Origin: Arthrobacter sp. FW306-2-2C-D06B | GTDB taxonomy: Bacteria > Actinomycetota > Actinomycetes > Actinomycetales > Micrococcaceae | Direction: 5' to 3' | Assembly: GCF_021789175.1 (NCBI RefSeq) | Contig: NZ_CP084560.1 | Location: 2,604,001 to 2,668,000 of the forward strand | DNA length: 64,000 nt | Shown: in pieces, positions 1 to 9,024 of the stretch | Layout: every line of letters starts with the position of its first letter | Position numbering within the stretch: the first letter of the stretch is position 1 | Notes under the pieces: model-generated | What the model saw: only the letters and a program-made list of their open reading frames with translations | Told to the model about the DNA's origin: nothing | Database searches by the model: none | Program-made: the position numbers and the translations under genes

Positions 1-86
1 TTCTCGCCCTCTTCGGTGAATCCGTCGATAAACGGCTTGGCCGATGGCGCGCCGATGCGGGCCTTTTCAGTAGTGATTTCAGTCAT
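1..86 (-). CDS. sufD: SufD, Fe-S cluster assembly protein (5' fragment only)
   Basis: Only the first 28 or so codons lie in the window; the gene runs off the left edge. The ATG at 84-86 follows the sufB stop by two bases, so the genes are probably translationally coupled. SufD is the partner of SufB in the SufBCD scaffold complex, which builds iron-sulfur clusters in the cytoplasm. The visible residues are too few for a family call; the name rests on position after sufB, the usual actinobacterial order sufR-sufB-sufD-sufC. Confidence 0.75.
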   Translation of the reverse strand, partial: MTEITTEKARIGAPSAKPFIDGFTEEGE

Positions 87-88
87 TG

Positions 89-1564
89 CTAACCGACGGA
101 TCCTTCCATCTGCAGTTCAATCAGGCGGTTGAGTTCAAGGGCGTATTCCATTGGCAACTCACGGGCAATCGGCTCAATGAAGCCGCGCACGATCATGGCC
201 ATGGCCTCGTCCTCGGGCATACCGCGAGACATCAGATAGAAGAGCTGCTCCTCACTGACTCGGGAAACGGTGGCCTCGTGACCCATCACCACGTCATCCT
301 CGCGGATGTCGATGTAAGGATAGGTGTCGGAACGGGAAATGGTGTCTACCAACAAGGCGTCGCAACGCACGGTGTTGGCGGAGTGCTTGGCGCCTTCGCG
401 GACCTGGACCAGGCCGCGGTAGGCTGCACGACCACCGCCGCGGGCCACGGACTTGGAAATAATGGAGCTCTTGGTGTTCGGCGCGATGTGGACCATCTTC
501 GAGCCGGTGTCCTGGTGCTGGCCTTCGCCGGCGAAGGCGATGGACAGGGTCTCACCCTTGGCGTGCTCGCCGACGAGGTAGACAGCCGGGTACTTCATGG
601 TCACCTTGGAACCGATGTTGCCATCGATCCATTCCATGGTGGCGCCTTCTTCGCAGATGGCGCGCTTGGTAACCAGGTTGTACACATTGGTGGACCAGTT
701 CTGGATGGTCGTGTAACGGACGCGGGCGCCCTTCTTCACGATGATTTCCACCACGGCGGAGTGCAGGGAGTCCGATGTGTAGATCGGAGCGGTGCAGCCT
801 TCGATGTAGTGGACGTAGGAGTCCTCGTCCGCAATGATCAGGGTGCGCTCGAACTGGCCCATGTTCTCGGTGTTGATGCGGAAGTACGCCTGCAGCGGGA
901 TGTCAACGTGGACGCCCTTGGGAACGTACACGAACGAACCGCCGGACCACACGGCCGTGTTCAGCGACGCGAACTTGTTGTCACCCACCGGAATGATGGT
1001 GCCGAAGTATTCCTGGAAGATCTCCGGGTGCTCTCGGAGCGCGGTGTCGGTGTCCAGGAAGATAACGCCCTGTGCTTCCAGGTCCTCGCGGATCTGGTGG
1101 TACACGACCTCGGACTCGTACTGCGCGGCCACGCCGGACACGAGGCGGCTGCGCTCGGCTTCCGGGATACCCAGCTTCTCGTAGGTGTTCCGGATGTCCT
1201 CGGGGAGGTCTTCCCACGTGGCAGCCTGCTTCTCCGTGGAGCGCACGAAGTACTTGATGTTGTCGAAGTCAATACCGGAGAGGTCTGCACCCCAGGTGGG
1301 CATCGGCTTGCGGTCGAAGTACTTCAAGCCCTTCAGGCGGAGGTCCAGCATCCACTGCGGCTCGCTCTTCTTGGCCGAAATGTCGCGGACTACCTCTTCG
1401 TTGAGACCACGGCGTGCGTTCGCGCCGACGTCGTTCTTGTCAGCCCATCCGTACTCGTAGGTGCCAATACCGTGCAGCTCGGGATTCTTCTCCAGAATCT
1501 CCGAGATCACAGCACCGTCAGCTAGCGCTTTCTCTGCTGTTCCTTCAGCTAATTGACCCGTCAT
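89..1564 (-). CDS. sufB: SufB, Fe-S cluster assembly scaffold
   Basis: A 491-residue protein of normal SufB length. SufB with SufC ATPase and SufD forms the scaffold on which Fe-S clusters are assembled before transfer to apo-proteins. Seen in the sequence are the SufBD core, the RCDALLVD segment carrying the conserved C-terminal-half cysteine, and the [25 protein letters not shown] C-terminal motif. The ATG at 1564 is preferred over the GTG at 1567 because the AAAGG ribosome binding site lies at better spacing. It begins 12 bases after the sufR stop, so sufR and sufB are one transcript, and SufR probably represses its own operon when clusters are plentiful. Confidence 0.97.
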   Translation of the reverse strand: MTGQLAEGTAEKALADGAVISEILEKNPELHGIGTYEYGWADKNDVGANARRGLNEEVVRDISAKKSEPQWMLDLRLKGLKYFDRKPMPTWGADLSGIDFDNIKYFVRSTEKQAATWEDLPEDIRNTYEKLGIPEAERSRLVSGVAAQYESEVVYHQIREDLEAQGVIFLDTDTALREHPEIFQEYFGTIIPVGDNKFASLNTAVWSGGSFVYVPKGVHVDIPLQAYFRINTENMGQFERTLIIADEDSYVHYIEGCTAPIYTSDSLHSAVVEIIVKKGARVRYTTIQNWSTNVYNLVTKRAICEEGATMEWIDGNIGSKVTMKYPAVYLVGEHAKGETLSIAFAGEGQHQDTGSKMVHIAPNTKSSIISKSVARGGGRAAYRGLVQVREGAKHSANTVRCDALLVDTISRSDTYPYIDIREDDVVMGHEATVSRVSEEQLFYLMSRGMPEDEAMAMIVRGFIEPIARELPMEYALELNRLIELQMEGSVG

Positions 1565-1575
1565 CACGGCCTTTC

Positions 1576-2397
1576 TTACTGATTGTTGGATTCGACATGG
1601 GGCGCGGCCGGCAGCTTCGGAAACCCGAGGGCCTCCTTGGCGGCTGGCCTGCCTGTAGGAATGTGGGTGGTGCAGACATGCCCGCCCTGCGCGAGAGTGG
1701 AGAGCCTGCGGACATCGACGCCGACCAAACGGGAAAATAGTTCGGTCTCAGTGTCGCAAAAAACGGGAAATTCGGCGGCGAGCTGTTGGATGGGGCAATG
1801 GCCTTGGCACAGCTGGACGCTTGAGAGGGAAGCGGGCAAAGGCGCCTTGGTCTCAATCGACGCGGCCGATGCGACGTATCCGTCCCTGCTCAGTGCCTTG
1901 GACAGCGCCACAGCGCGCGCCGCAATGTCGGAGCCCGCCAGGTCGACTTCCGGTGCGTAGCGCTGTTCCATCTCGGCGAAGCGCTCTACTACATAGTCCC
2001 TCACAGCTTCTTCGCCTGCGAGGTCCCGGAGCCTCCGCAACGCAGAACTGGCAATGTTCAGGTAGTCGTCCCCGAGCTTCGACTGCCCTTGGGAGCTGAG
2101 GACATAGCGACGGGCCGGCCGGCCTGCACCGGCACCCGCCTTCGCCACGCGTTTTACCTCGATGACCCCTGCGCGCTGAAGGTGATCCAGGTGGCGGCGG
2201 ACGGCTGCAGGGGTGAAGCCGAGCAGGTCGCCAAGTTCAGCCGCACTGACAGGGCCATGCTCCAGCACCGCGTTGAGAACACGGTCCCGGGTACGGTCTT
2301 CCGCGTCAGCCACGCCAACGGCAGTGCCACCGGGCACTGGCACAACAGCGCTGTGCCCTGCGAGCGGCCCTGCGGGCACGGAAACAGAACTCCTCAT
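1576..2397 (-). CDS. sufR: SufR-type Fe-S sensing transcriptional regulator
   Basis: About 273 residues with an ArsR/DeoR-like winged helix near residues 35-90 (segment [13 protein letters not shown]) and a C-terminal sensor half. Four cysteines at about residues 197, 201, 214 and 242 are spaced C-X3-C-X12-C-X27-C, as expected for a regulator that holds an Fe-S cluster. SufR proteins repress the suf operon when the cluster is bound. It is the first gene of the operon here, as is Rv1460 in M. tuberculosis. No ribosome binding site precedes the ATG at 2397 or the in-frame GTG at 2406; the ATG overlaps the stop of a 7-codon leaderless ORF, which favours the ATG start through coupling. Confidence 0.93.
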   Translation of the reverse strand: MRSSVSVPAGPLAGHSAVVPVPGGTAVGVADAEDRTRDRVLNAVLEHGPVSAAELGDLLGFTPAAVRRHLDHLQRAGVIEVKRVAKAGAGAGRPARRYVLSSQGQSKLGDDYLNIASSALRRLRDLAGEEAVRDYVVERFAEMEQRYAPEVDLAGSDIAARAVALSKALSRDGYVASAASIETKAPLPASLSSVQLCQGHCPIQQLAAEFPVFCDTETELFSRLVGVDVRRLSTLAQGGHVCTTHIPTGRPAAKEALGFPKLPAAPHVESNNQ

Positions 2398-2417
2398 GGA
2401 ATACACAACACAATCAT
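2394..2417 (-). CDS. Putative 7-codon leaderless leader ORF of sufR
   Basis: Reads MIVLCIP then TGA. Its ATG (2415-2417) lies five bases after a TAAATT -10 box (2423-2428), so a transcript would start at or next to the ATG. Its TGA shares bases with the sufR ATG at 2395-2397 (ATGA overlap). sufR has no visible Shine-Dalgarno sequence, so ribosomes finishing this peptide could be what start sufR. The peptide contains one cysteine codon. Translation is inferred, not proven. Confidence 0.4.
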   Translation of the reverse strand: MIVLCIP

Positions 2418-2422
2418 GTCGT

Positions 2423-2450
2423 AATTTAGTCCGAGCATCCAGTAAGGCAA
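2423..2450 (-). promoter_or_regulatory. Candidate sufR-suf operon promoter
   Basis: On the minus strand, TTGCCT (2450-2445) and TAAATT (2428-2423) are separated by 16 bases. The predicted start near 2416 coincides with the leader ORF ATG. No clear SufR palindrome is visible to me in the 110 bases between sufR and the divergent ABC gene. Confidence 0.45.
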
Positions 2451-2495
2451 GGCTGGCCTGCGGGGCCTTGCCCGTCGCACCCCTACTACTTCACG

Positions 2496-2501
2496 TAGAA
2501 T
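2496..2501 (+). promoter_or_regulatory. -10 box of leaderless ABC transporter transcript
   Basis: TAGAAT followed by exactly six bases and then the GTG start at 2508. This spacing puts the transcription start on the start codon. No Shine-Dalgarno sequence is present, which agrees with leaderless translation. No good -35 is visible. Confidence 0.55.
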
Positions 2502-2507
2502 ACTCTG

Positions 2508-3473
2508 GTGCGATCCCCCGAATCCCCTGTCCTCACCATCGATGGACTCATCAAGGACGTTGGCCCGCTGGCTTCCCTTGACGGCAAGATGCTCCGGGTA
2601 GTCAGCGGATTGTCGATGTTCGCAGAACGCGGCCAGATCACCGCCTTGCTGGGTGCCAACGGTGCGGGAAAGACAACAACCCTCGAGTGCGCGCAAGGAC
2701 TTCAAAAGCGTACGGGCGGCCGCATCGAACTCCTCGGCGAAGACCCTGACACAGCGGGGGCGAACCTTCGTTCACGCGTCGGCGTGATGCTGCAGGACGG
2801 CGGCCTCCCGCCGTCGGCCCGTCCCATCCCCTTGCTTCGGCACATTGCCGGCATGTACGAAAACCCGCTTCCCTTGGACGGACTCGTAGAGCGGCTGGGG
2901 ATCGACACGTTCAGCCGCACCGGCGTCCGGCGCTTGTCCGGCGGCCAAAAGCAACGGCTCTCGCTTGCGGCTGCCTTGATCGGCAACCCCGAAGTCCTGT
3001 TCCTTGACGAGCCAAGCGCGGGACTCGATCCCCAGTCCCGCCAAATCGTCTTTGAACTCATCGCCGAACTGCGGGATGCCGGCATGGGTATCATCCTCAC
3101 CACGCACCTCATGGATGATGCCCAGAGGCTCGCGGACTACGTTTACATCATCGACGCCGGTCACAACGTCGCAGAGGGCACCGTCGCCGACCTGTTGGTT
3201 CACGGCCATGAGGCCATGGACGGGGTGACCGAACGCACCCTGTTCTTTGATGCCCCGGCCGGCCTCGACATTGCCGCAGCCATCGGCAACGAACTAACTG
3301 TCACCGAAAGCCGGGCGGGCAGCTACGCGATCGCAGGCACGCTGACGCCGGAGCATCTGGCGAAGCTCACGGCCTGGTGGGCCGAGAAGGGCATCATGCC
3401 GGCGTCCCTCCGCTTGGAGGCGCGCAGCTTGGAAGACGTATTCCTGGACATTTCCGGAAGGGACATCCGATGA
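2508..3473 (+). CDS. ABC transporter ATP-binding protein
   Basis: A 321-residue ABC-2 family ATPase. Walker A GANGAGKTT is near residues 49-57, the signature LSGGQKQRLS near 144, and Walker B VLFLDEPSAGLDP near 165. It powers the permease encoded next, with which it overlaps by four bases (ATGA). The pair matches the ABC genes that sit between ctaA and sufR in mycobacteria (Rv1457c-Rv1458c). The substrate is not known from sequence; the link to heme or respiratory assembly is by position only. Confidence 0.93.
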   Translation: MRSPESPVLTIDGLIKDVGPLASLDGKMLRVVSGLSMFAERGQITALLGANGAGKTTTLECAQGLQKRTGGRIELLGEDPDTAGANLRSRVGVMLQDGGLPPSARPIPLLRHIAGMYENPLPLDGLVERLGIDTFSRTGVRRLSGGQKQRLSLAAALIGNPEVLFLDEPSAGLDPQSRQIVFELIAELRDAGMGIILTTHLMDDAQRLADYVYIIDAGHNVAEGTVADLLVHGHEAMDGVTERTLFFDAPAGLDIAAAIGNELTVTESRAGSYAIAGTLTPEHLAKLTAWWAEKGIMPASLRLEARSLEDVFLDISGRDIR

Positions 3474-4246
3474 CCGGCGCAACCCGCTCCGTCCGCACAC
3501 CCCACGCCGGACCCGCGCCGTTGATGCGCAGGATCCTGCTGCAGGGCCGCTACGAAACCTTGACCATGATCCGGAACGGTGAACAGCTGATCCTCGCGGT
3601 GATCATGCCCTTGCTGGCTTTGGTGGGACTCACCGTCACGCCGCTGCTTGATGGCTTGGGCGCCAGTCGCGTGGACATAGCGACGCCGGGCGTTCTCGCC
3701 CTCTGTGCCATGTCCACGGCATTCACCGGCCAGGGTATCGCCACGGGCTTCGATCGCCGCTACGGCGTGCTCCGCTTCCTCTCGACCACTCCCTTGGGCC
3801 GGACCGGCCTCATCGCAGGCAAGATCATCGCCGTCTTGGCCGTCCTGGTTCTCCAGGTCCTGGCGATCGGCGCCGTGGCCGCTTTGCTGGGCTGGCATCC
3901 GCGCCCCGAAGGCTGGCTTCCCGGCCTGGGGCTTTTGGTTCTCGGTGCTGCGGCTTTCACCGCGCTCGGGCTCTTGGTTGCAGGCACCGTCCGGCCGGAA
4001 GCAACCCTCGCCATCACCAACCTGCTCTGGATCCTGCTGGGCGCCCTCGGCGGAATCGTGGTTCCTGCCGAGCGCTTGCCGGAGCTGGCACAGAACATAG
4101 TGCACTTCCTGCCCTCGGGTGCCCTGGGGCAGTCGCTCAGGGACGCTTTCCTCCATGGCAGTGTGTCCCTGCCTTACCTTCTTGTGCTGCTCCTGTGGAC
4201 GATCGTCCCTGGCGCTGCCGCCGTCCGCTGGTTCAAATGGAACTGA
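3470..4246 (+). CDS. ABC transporter permease (ABC-2 type)
   Basis: A 258-residue integral membrane protein with about six hydrophobic segments; it forms the membrane channel for the preceding ATPase. The ATG at 3470 overlaps the ATPase stop, so this start is preferred to upstream ones in the same frame that would run inside the ATPase gene. It is followed after 59 bases by ctaA on the same strand, so all three may share a transcript. Confidence 0.9.
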   Translation: MTGATRSVRTPHAGPAPLMRRILLQGRYETLTMIRNGEQLILAVIMPLLALVGLTVTPLLDGLGASRVDIATPGVLALCAMSTAFTGQGIATGFDRRYGVLRFLSTTPLGRTGLIAGKIIAVLAVLVLQVLAIGAVAALLGWHPRPEGWLPGLGLLVLGAAAFTALGLLVAGTVRPEATLAITNLLWILLGALGGIVVPAERLPELAQNIVHFLPSGALGQSLRDAFLHGSVSLPYLLVLLLWTIVPGAAAVRWFKWN

Positions 4247-4305
4247 GCGTCCTGTCGTGGAACTGAACCGTCAGCGTGAATTGAGTACTGAGAATTGAGA
4301 AAACT

Positions 4306-5250
4306 GTGAGCACGGCTTCCCGCCTCCCGAAGTCCATCCAGCAGTTGACCGCCAAGCTCCCCACGGAGGTCAATAGCACCATCCTCAGGCTGGCCATGTT
4401 GTCCCTGATCGGCCAGGTGGTCCTGGTGGTCACCGGCGGCGCGGTCCGGCTGACATCCTCGGGGCTCGGCTGCCCGACATGGCCACGCTGCACCAGCGGT
4501 TCCCTGGTGAACACGCCGGAGATGGGCATCCACGGCTTCATCGAATTCGGCAACCGCATGCTGACCTTCGCCTTGGCGGCAGTCGCCGTCCTGATGCTGG
4601 TGTATTTGTGGAACCTCCGCAAGGAACGCCGAGACCTTTTCCTCCTGGCGGTGGGCCTGCTCGCCAGCATTCCGGCACAAGCCATCATTGGCGGCATCAC
4701 CGTGCTGTCCAATCTGAACCCCTGGGTTGTCGGACTGCACTTCCTGGTTTCCATGGCCCTCGTCGTCTTCTCCACGCTCCTTGTCAACCGCGCCTATGGC
4801 CGGACCGGCCGCTTCATGAAACGGCCGTTGGCAGCGATTCCTGGCGCCATGAGCCCCGTCATGACCGCCGTCGCGTTCTTTTCGGCAGTTGCGGTGTGCC
4901 TCGGCGTCGTGGTGACCGGCGCCGGACCCCACGCCGGGGACGCCAACGCGCCGCGGAACGGCATCGACTGGGATCTCTTCTCGCACATCCACGCAGTGCC
5001 GGCATACCTCATCACGGCCGGAGCCGTCTTCGCCGTCTACTTCGTCCTGCGCAAGGGAATCACCGGCCCCTTCCGCACCGCGGCGCTGCTGCTGCTCGGC
5101 GTGACGCTCCTGCAGGCCGTCATTGGCTTTGCCCAGTACTACAACGGCATCCCCGCCCTCCTGGTAGGCGCCCACATGTTGGGGGCCGCCCTGCTCATGA
5201 GTGCCGCCACGAACGCGGCGGATGTGGCACGGTTCAGCCCGAAGCTCTAG
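4306..5250 (+). CDS. ctaA: Heme A synthase (CtaA/Cox15)
   Basis: A 314-residue membrane protein with about eight transmembrane segments. It oxidises the C8 methyl group of heme O to give heme A for cytochrome c oxidase. Family marks include the N-terminal VVTGGAVRLTSSGLGCPTWP-type segment and the paired conserved histidines on membrane helices, as in the HGFIEFGNRML helix. The start is GTG. Its partner ctaB, which makes heme O, lies opposite on the other strand with only the repeat and hairpin region between them. Confidence 0.95.
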   Translation: MSTASRLPKSIQQLTAKLPTEVNSTILRLAMLSLIGQVVLVVTGGAVRLTSSGLGCPTWPRCTSGSLVNTPEMGIHGFIEFGNRMLTFALAAVAVLMLVYLWNLRKERRDLFLLAVGLLASIPAQAIIGGITVLSNLNPWVVGLHFLVSMALVVFSTLLVNRAYGRTGRFMKRPLAAIPGAMSPVMTAVAFFSAVAVCLGVVVTGAGPHAGDANAPRNGIDWDLFSHIHAVPAYLITAGAVFAVYFVLRKGITGPFRTAALLLLGVTLLQAVIGFAQYYNGIPALLVGAHMLGAALLMSAATNAADVARFSPKL

Positions 5251-5290
5251 CCCCTGGCGGCTGATGGCCTCTGCCTAAGCCACCAAAGGG

Positions 5291-5330
5291 AAGACCCTCC
5301 TTCACGTCATGCGACGTGAAGGAGGGTCTT
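5291..5330. terminator. Bidirectional terminator between ctaA and ctaB
   Basis: Perfect 18-bp inverted repeat (5291-5308 and 5313-5330) with a four-base ATGC loop, followed on the plus strand by CTGTTTTATC. It lies 40 bases after the ctaA stop and can serve the convergent ctaB as well. Confidence 0.85.
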
Positions 5331-5346
5331 CTGTTTTATCCCCGAA

Positions 5347-5455
5347 GGTGAGCGGGCGTTTGGGAAAAAGGCGCCATAGGTGAGCGGGCGTTTGGGAAAA
5401 AGGCGCCATAGGTGAGCGGGCGTTTGGGAAAAAGGCGCCATAGGTGAGCGGGCGT
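5347..5455. repeat. 32-bp tandem repeat, 3.4 copies
   Basis: Three identical 32-bp units (5347-5378, 5379-5410, 5411-5442) beginning GGTGAGCGGGCGTTTGGG and ending GGCGCCATA, then a 13-base partial unit. Each unit holds a GGCGCC palindrome after an A5 run. There are no spacers, so it is not a CRISPR array. It sits between convergent ctaA and ctaB, within 20 bases of the ctaB stop. Confidence 0.95.
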
Positions 5456-5473
5456 CCTACGGCGACGCGGGCG

Positions 5474-6436
5474 TCAGCCGCCGATGATCGGGGAACCGAT
5501 GAACGGGTCCACCGCGAGGGCAATGAAGAGAAGCGTCAGGTAGCTGATGGAGCCATGGAAGACCTTCATGGCTCCCTTGTTCGAGACGTCGCCGCCTTGC
5601 GCCCGGTTGTAGAGGGCGTGTGATTCGTAGAGGAACCAGGCGCCCGCGAGGACTGCGGCGATGGTGTACACCCAGCCCGCCCGGCCCACCGGCACCAAAA
5701 GCAGCGAGCACACCACCATGGCCCAGGCGTACAGAACCACCTGGACGGAAACCACCTTGGCACCGGCGATGGCGCCCAGCATCGGGACGTTGGCGTTGCG
5801 GTAGTCCTCGCCGTACCGCATGGACAACGGCCAGTAGTGCGGAGGAGTCCACAGGAAAATCACCATGAAGAGCACGACGGCGGGCCACTCGACAGTGTTC
5901 GTCACCGCCGCCCAGGCGATCAGCACAGGGAAGCAGCCGGCCGCACCGCCCCATACGATGTTCTGTGCCGTACGGCGCTTGAGGATCATCGTGTAGATGA
6001 CAACGTAGAAAACAATCGCACCAAGGCCGAGCCAAGCCGAAAGGGGGTTCGCGCCAAACCATAGGATGGCGATGGAGGCAGCTCCAAGGATCCACGCGAA
6101 GATGAGTGCTTCGCGAGGGGTGACTTCACCGGTCACGAGGGGACGCTTTTCGGTGCGGTGCATCAACTTGTCGATGTCGCGGTCGATGTAGCAGTTGAAG
6201 ACCCCCGCGCTGCCGGCGGCGAAGGCGCCGCCCACCAACGTGGCCAGAATCAAGCCGATGGAGGGGAAGCCCCGTTGCGCGAAGATCATGGTGGGCAGGG
6301 TGCTGACCAGCAGCAATTCGATCACGCGGGGTTTGGTCAGTGCCAGATACGCCTTGAACTTACGGGACATTCCGCGCTTCCCCACAGCCGGGGAAGCATT
6401 GAGGGGCGTATCTGTTGTGCTCACGTTGGCAGTCAC
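5474..6436 (-). CDS. ctaB: Protoheme IX farnesyltransferase (heme O synthase)
   Basis: About 320 residues of the UbiA prenyltransferase family. It adds a farnesyl group from farnesyl diphosphate to heme B, giving heme O, the substrate of CtaA. The first Asp-rich motif [15 protein letters not shown] binds the prenyl diphosphate through magnesium, and about eight to nine membrane segments follow. The frame is open to a TTG at 6502; the GTG at 6436 is chosen because the protein then begins in the usual place just before STTDTPLN, and the region upstream looks non-coding. Confidence 0.95.
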   Translation of the reverse strand: MTANVSTTDTPLNASPAVGKRGMSRKFKAYLALTKPRVIELLLVSTLPTMIFAQRGFPSIGLILATLVGGAFAAGSAGVFNCYIDRDIDKLMHRTEKRPLVTGEVTPREALIFAWILGAASIAILWFGANPLSAWLGLGAIVFYVVIYTMILKRRTAQNIVWGGAAGCFPVLIAWAAVTNTVEWPAVVLFMVIFLWTPPHYWPLSMRYGEDYRNANVPMLGAIAGAKVVSVQVVLYAWAMVVCSLLLVPVGRAGWVYTIAAVLAGAWFLYESHALYNRAQGGDVSNKGAMKVFHGSISYLTLLFIALAVDPFIGSPIIGG

Positions 6437-6841
6437 TCTGTTCTTTGCTGGTGTTGTCAAGGCAGGTTTCCCGGGGTGGCGGCACCCCGGTTCGGCCTCC
6501 AAATATCATACCGTGGCCTGTCCGACGCCACCGCACCGGCGAACTTTACTTTGTTTCCGAAAGTTCACCGGCACTTTGCCGCCGCCGTGATTCATAAAAC
6601 GGAATATGCGTCCATTTTTTGAGATTCCCACCATTCGGGGTGGCGAACCGGGCTAAGCTGTCTGCAGATCAGCTCACGCAAGGTTTCCGAGAAAGCGTAT
6701 TCTCAGAGTTGCATGTCTGGATGATAGATCAACGTTTCAATGGTGAACGGCTGGTAGGAACTTCGCAGCGGGCGCCATCCTGTGCCCGAGGCTTGCCATG
6801 TGCCGTCACCAGCCGTCAGCACAGAGAGGGGCTCGGTTTAC
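6437..6841. other. 405-bp divergent intergenic region, ctaB-tkt
   Basis: No gene is supported here. It contains an inverted repeat with 12-base arms and one mismatch (6536-6547 and 6560-6571, arm CCGGCGAACTTT) and an AT-rich stretch at 6589-6625. A TATGAT box on the minus strand near 6507-6512 could be a ctaB -10. I find no -35/-10 pair of good spacing for tkt. Confidence 0.5.
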
Positions 6842-8968
6842 GTGCCACATTTGGAAGAGCAAGAACTGACTTGGACAAGCCTGGACCAGCGCGCCGTGGA
6901 CACCGTCCGCGTTTTGGCCGCTGACGCCGTCGAGAAGGTCGGCAACGGTCACCCCGGTACGGCCATGAGCCTTGCACCGGCCGCCTACCTGCTGTTCCAG
7001 AAGCTGATGCGCCACGACCCGAAGAACCCGGACTGGATCGGCCGCGACCGGTTCATCCTGTCCCCCGGACACACATCGCTGACCCTGTACATCCAGTTGT
7101 TCCTTTCCGGCTACGGCCTGGAGCTGAAGGACCTCGAGGCCCTGCGCACCTGGGGATCGCTGACCCCCGGCCACCCGGAATACAAGCACACCGCCGGCGT
7201 CGAGATCACCACCGGCCCGCTGGGCCAGGGCCTGGCCTCCTCGGTGGGCTTCGCCTACTCGCAGCGCCGCCAACGCGGCCTGTTCGACGCCGATGCTCCC
7301 GCCGGCGAGAGCCCGTTCGACCACACCATCTGGGTCATTGCCTCCGACGGCGACCTCCAGGAAGGCGTCACCTCGGAAGCATCTTCCCTGGCGGGGCACC
7401 AGGAACTGGGGAACCTCGTGGTGATCTACGACGAGAACCACATCTCCATCGAAGACGACACCGACGTGGCCTTCACCGAAGACGTCCTCAAGCGCTACGA
7501 GGCCTACGGCTGGCACACCCAGCGCGTGGACTGGACCAAGACCGGCGAGTACGTCGAAGACGTCCAGGAGCTCTACGGCGCCCTGCTCGCCGCCAAGGCC
7601 GAGACCAGCAAGCCGTCCATCATCTCGCTGCGCACCATCATCGGCTACCCGGCACCCAAGAAGCAGAACACGGGCAAAATCCACGGTTCCGCCCTCGGTG
7701 CCGAAGAAGTCGCAGCACTCAAGGAAGTCCTGGGCTTCGACCCCGAGCGTTCCTTCCAGGTTGACGAGGACGTCCTGGCACATGCCCGTGCCGTCGTCGA
7801 GCGCGGCGCAGCCGAGCGCAGCGAATGGCAGGCATCCTTCGAGGCGTGGCAGGCCGCCAACCCCGAGGGCGCGGCACTGCTCGAGCGCATCGAGGCCAAG
7901 AAGCTTCCCGTCGAGCTCGACGCCGCGCTGCCGGTGTTCGAAGCAGGCAAGGAAGTCTCCACCCGTGCCGCGTCCGGCAAGGTCCTGAACGCGATCGGCC
8001 CGGTCCTTCCGGAACTGTGGGGCGGTTCCGCCGACCTCGCCGAGTCCAACAACACCACCATCGAGGGTTCGCCGTCGTTCATCCCGACCTCGCGCTCCAC
8101 CGGCGCATGGAAGGGCAACCCTTACGGCCGGGTGCTGCACTTCGGTATCCGCGAGCACGCCGCCGCGTCGATCGTGAACGGCATCTCGCTGCACGGCCGG
8201 ACCCGGGCGTTCTCCGGCACGTTCCTGATCTTCAGCGACTACCAGCGTCCCGCGATCCGCCTCGGCGCCCTCATGGGTGTCCCGTCGCTGTACGTCTGGA
8301 CCCACGACTCGATCGGCCTGGGCGAAGACGGCCCCACCCACCAGCCGGTGGAACAGCTGTCCACCCTCCGCGCCATCCCGGGCCTGGACGTTGTCCGTCC
8401 CGGCGACGCCAACGAGGTTGCCGCAGCGTGGAAGACCATGCTGGAGAACCACGAGAACCCGGCAGGCATCGTGCTGACCCGCCAGAACATCCCGACCTAC
8501 GCACGCGGCGAAGGCGTTGCCGAAGGTGACACCTTCGGCTCCACCGCCGGCGTCGCCAAGGGCGGCTACGTCCTGGCAGAGGCTTCGAAGGACGGCGCGA
8601 CGGTTCCGGCCGACGTCATCCTGATCGGCACCGGTTCCGAGGTACAGCTCGCGGTGAACGCCCGCGAAGCGCTCCAGGCCGAAGGCATCGCCGCCCGCGT
8701 CGTCTCCATGCCGTGCGTCGAGTGGTTCAACAAGCAGGATTCCGCCTACCGCGAGTCCGTGCTTCCGGCCGCCGTCAAGGCCCGCGTCTCGGTCGAAGCC
8801 GGCCTGGCACTGGGCTGGAAGGAGTTCGTCGGCGACGCCGGACGCTCCATCAGCCTCGAGCACTTCGGCGCCTCGGCAGACTACAAGCGCCTCTTCAAGG
8901 AGTTCGGCATCACGGCAGAAGCAGTCGCCGCCGCCGCCAAGGACTCCCTCGCGGGTCTCGGTAGCTGA
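6842..8968 (+). CDS. tkt: Transketolase
   Basis: A 708-residue thiamine diphosphate enzyme that moves two-carbon ketol units between sugar phosphates in the non-oxidative pentose phosphate pathway. Seen are the N-terminal [18 protein letters not shown] segment, the thiamine diphosphate motif SDGDLQEG near residue 167, and the pyrimidine-domain motif GVREHA-like [10 protein letters not shown] near 440. GTG at 6842 is chosen over the ORF opening at 6782 because an AGAGAGGGG ribosome binding site precedes it and the homologous part starts there. It is the first of six genes for glucose-6-phosphate and pentose metabolism, in the same order as in mycobacteria. Confidence 0.95.
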   Translation: MPHLEEQELTWTSLDQRAVDTVRVLAADAVEKVGNGHPGTAMSLAPAAYLLFQKLMRHDPKNPDWIGRDRFILSPGHTSLTLYIQLFLSGYGLELKDLEALRTWGSLTPGHPEYKHTAGVEITTGPLGQGLASSVGFAYSQRRQRGLFDADAPAGESPFDHTIWVIASDGDLQEGVTSEASSLAGHQELGNLVVIYDENHISIEDDTDVAFTEDVLKRYEAYGWHTQRVDWTKTGEYVEDVQELYGALLAAKAETSKPSIISLRTIIGYPAPKKQNTGKIHGSALGAEEVAALKEVLGFDPERSFQVDEDVLAHARAVVERGAAERSEWQASFEAWQAANPEGAALLERIEAKKLPVELDAALPVFEAGKEVSTRAASGKVLNAIGPVLPELWGGSADLAESNNTTIEGSPSFIPTSRSTGAWKGNPYGRVLHFGIREHAAASIVNGISLHGRTRAFSGTFLIFSDYQRPAIRLGALMGVPSLYVWTHDSIGLGEDGPTHQPVEQLSTLRAIPGLDVVRPGDANEVAAAWKTMLENHENPAGIVLTRQNIPTYARGEGVAEGDTFGSTAGVAKGGYVLAEASKDGATVPADVILIGTGSEVQLAVNAREALQAEGIAARVVSMPCVEWFNKQDSAYRESVLPAAVKARVSVEAGLALGWKEFVGDAGRSISLEHFGASADYKRLFKEFGITAEAVAAAAKDSLAGLGS

Positions 8969-9024
8969 AACGCGACCGAGACGAATCCGACAGCAACGAA
9001 CAGATTTCCAAGGAGATTAAAGAA

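Noticed and set aside
86..1525. 479-codon open frame on the plus strand opposite sufB
   Set aside because: It is the mirror of a well-recognised gene in high-GC DNA; the protein is low-complexity and rich in Gly, His, Val and Asp with no family match that I can see.
5347..5455. Possible short CRISPR array
   Set aside because: The 32-bp units are directly joined with no spacers and there are no cas genes nearby.
5302..5523. 73-codon frame through the 32-bp repeats
   Set aside because: It starts in the terminator hairpin side and overlaps the ctaB end; the repeated peptide is a by-product of the tandem repeat.
6806..8863. 685-codon minus-strand frame opposite tkt
   Set aside because: Antisense shadow caused by the codon bias of tkt; no ribosome site and composition of a shadow frame.
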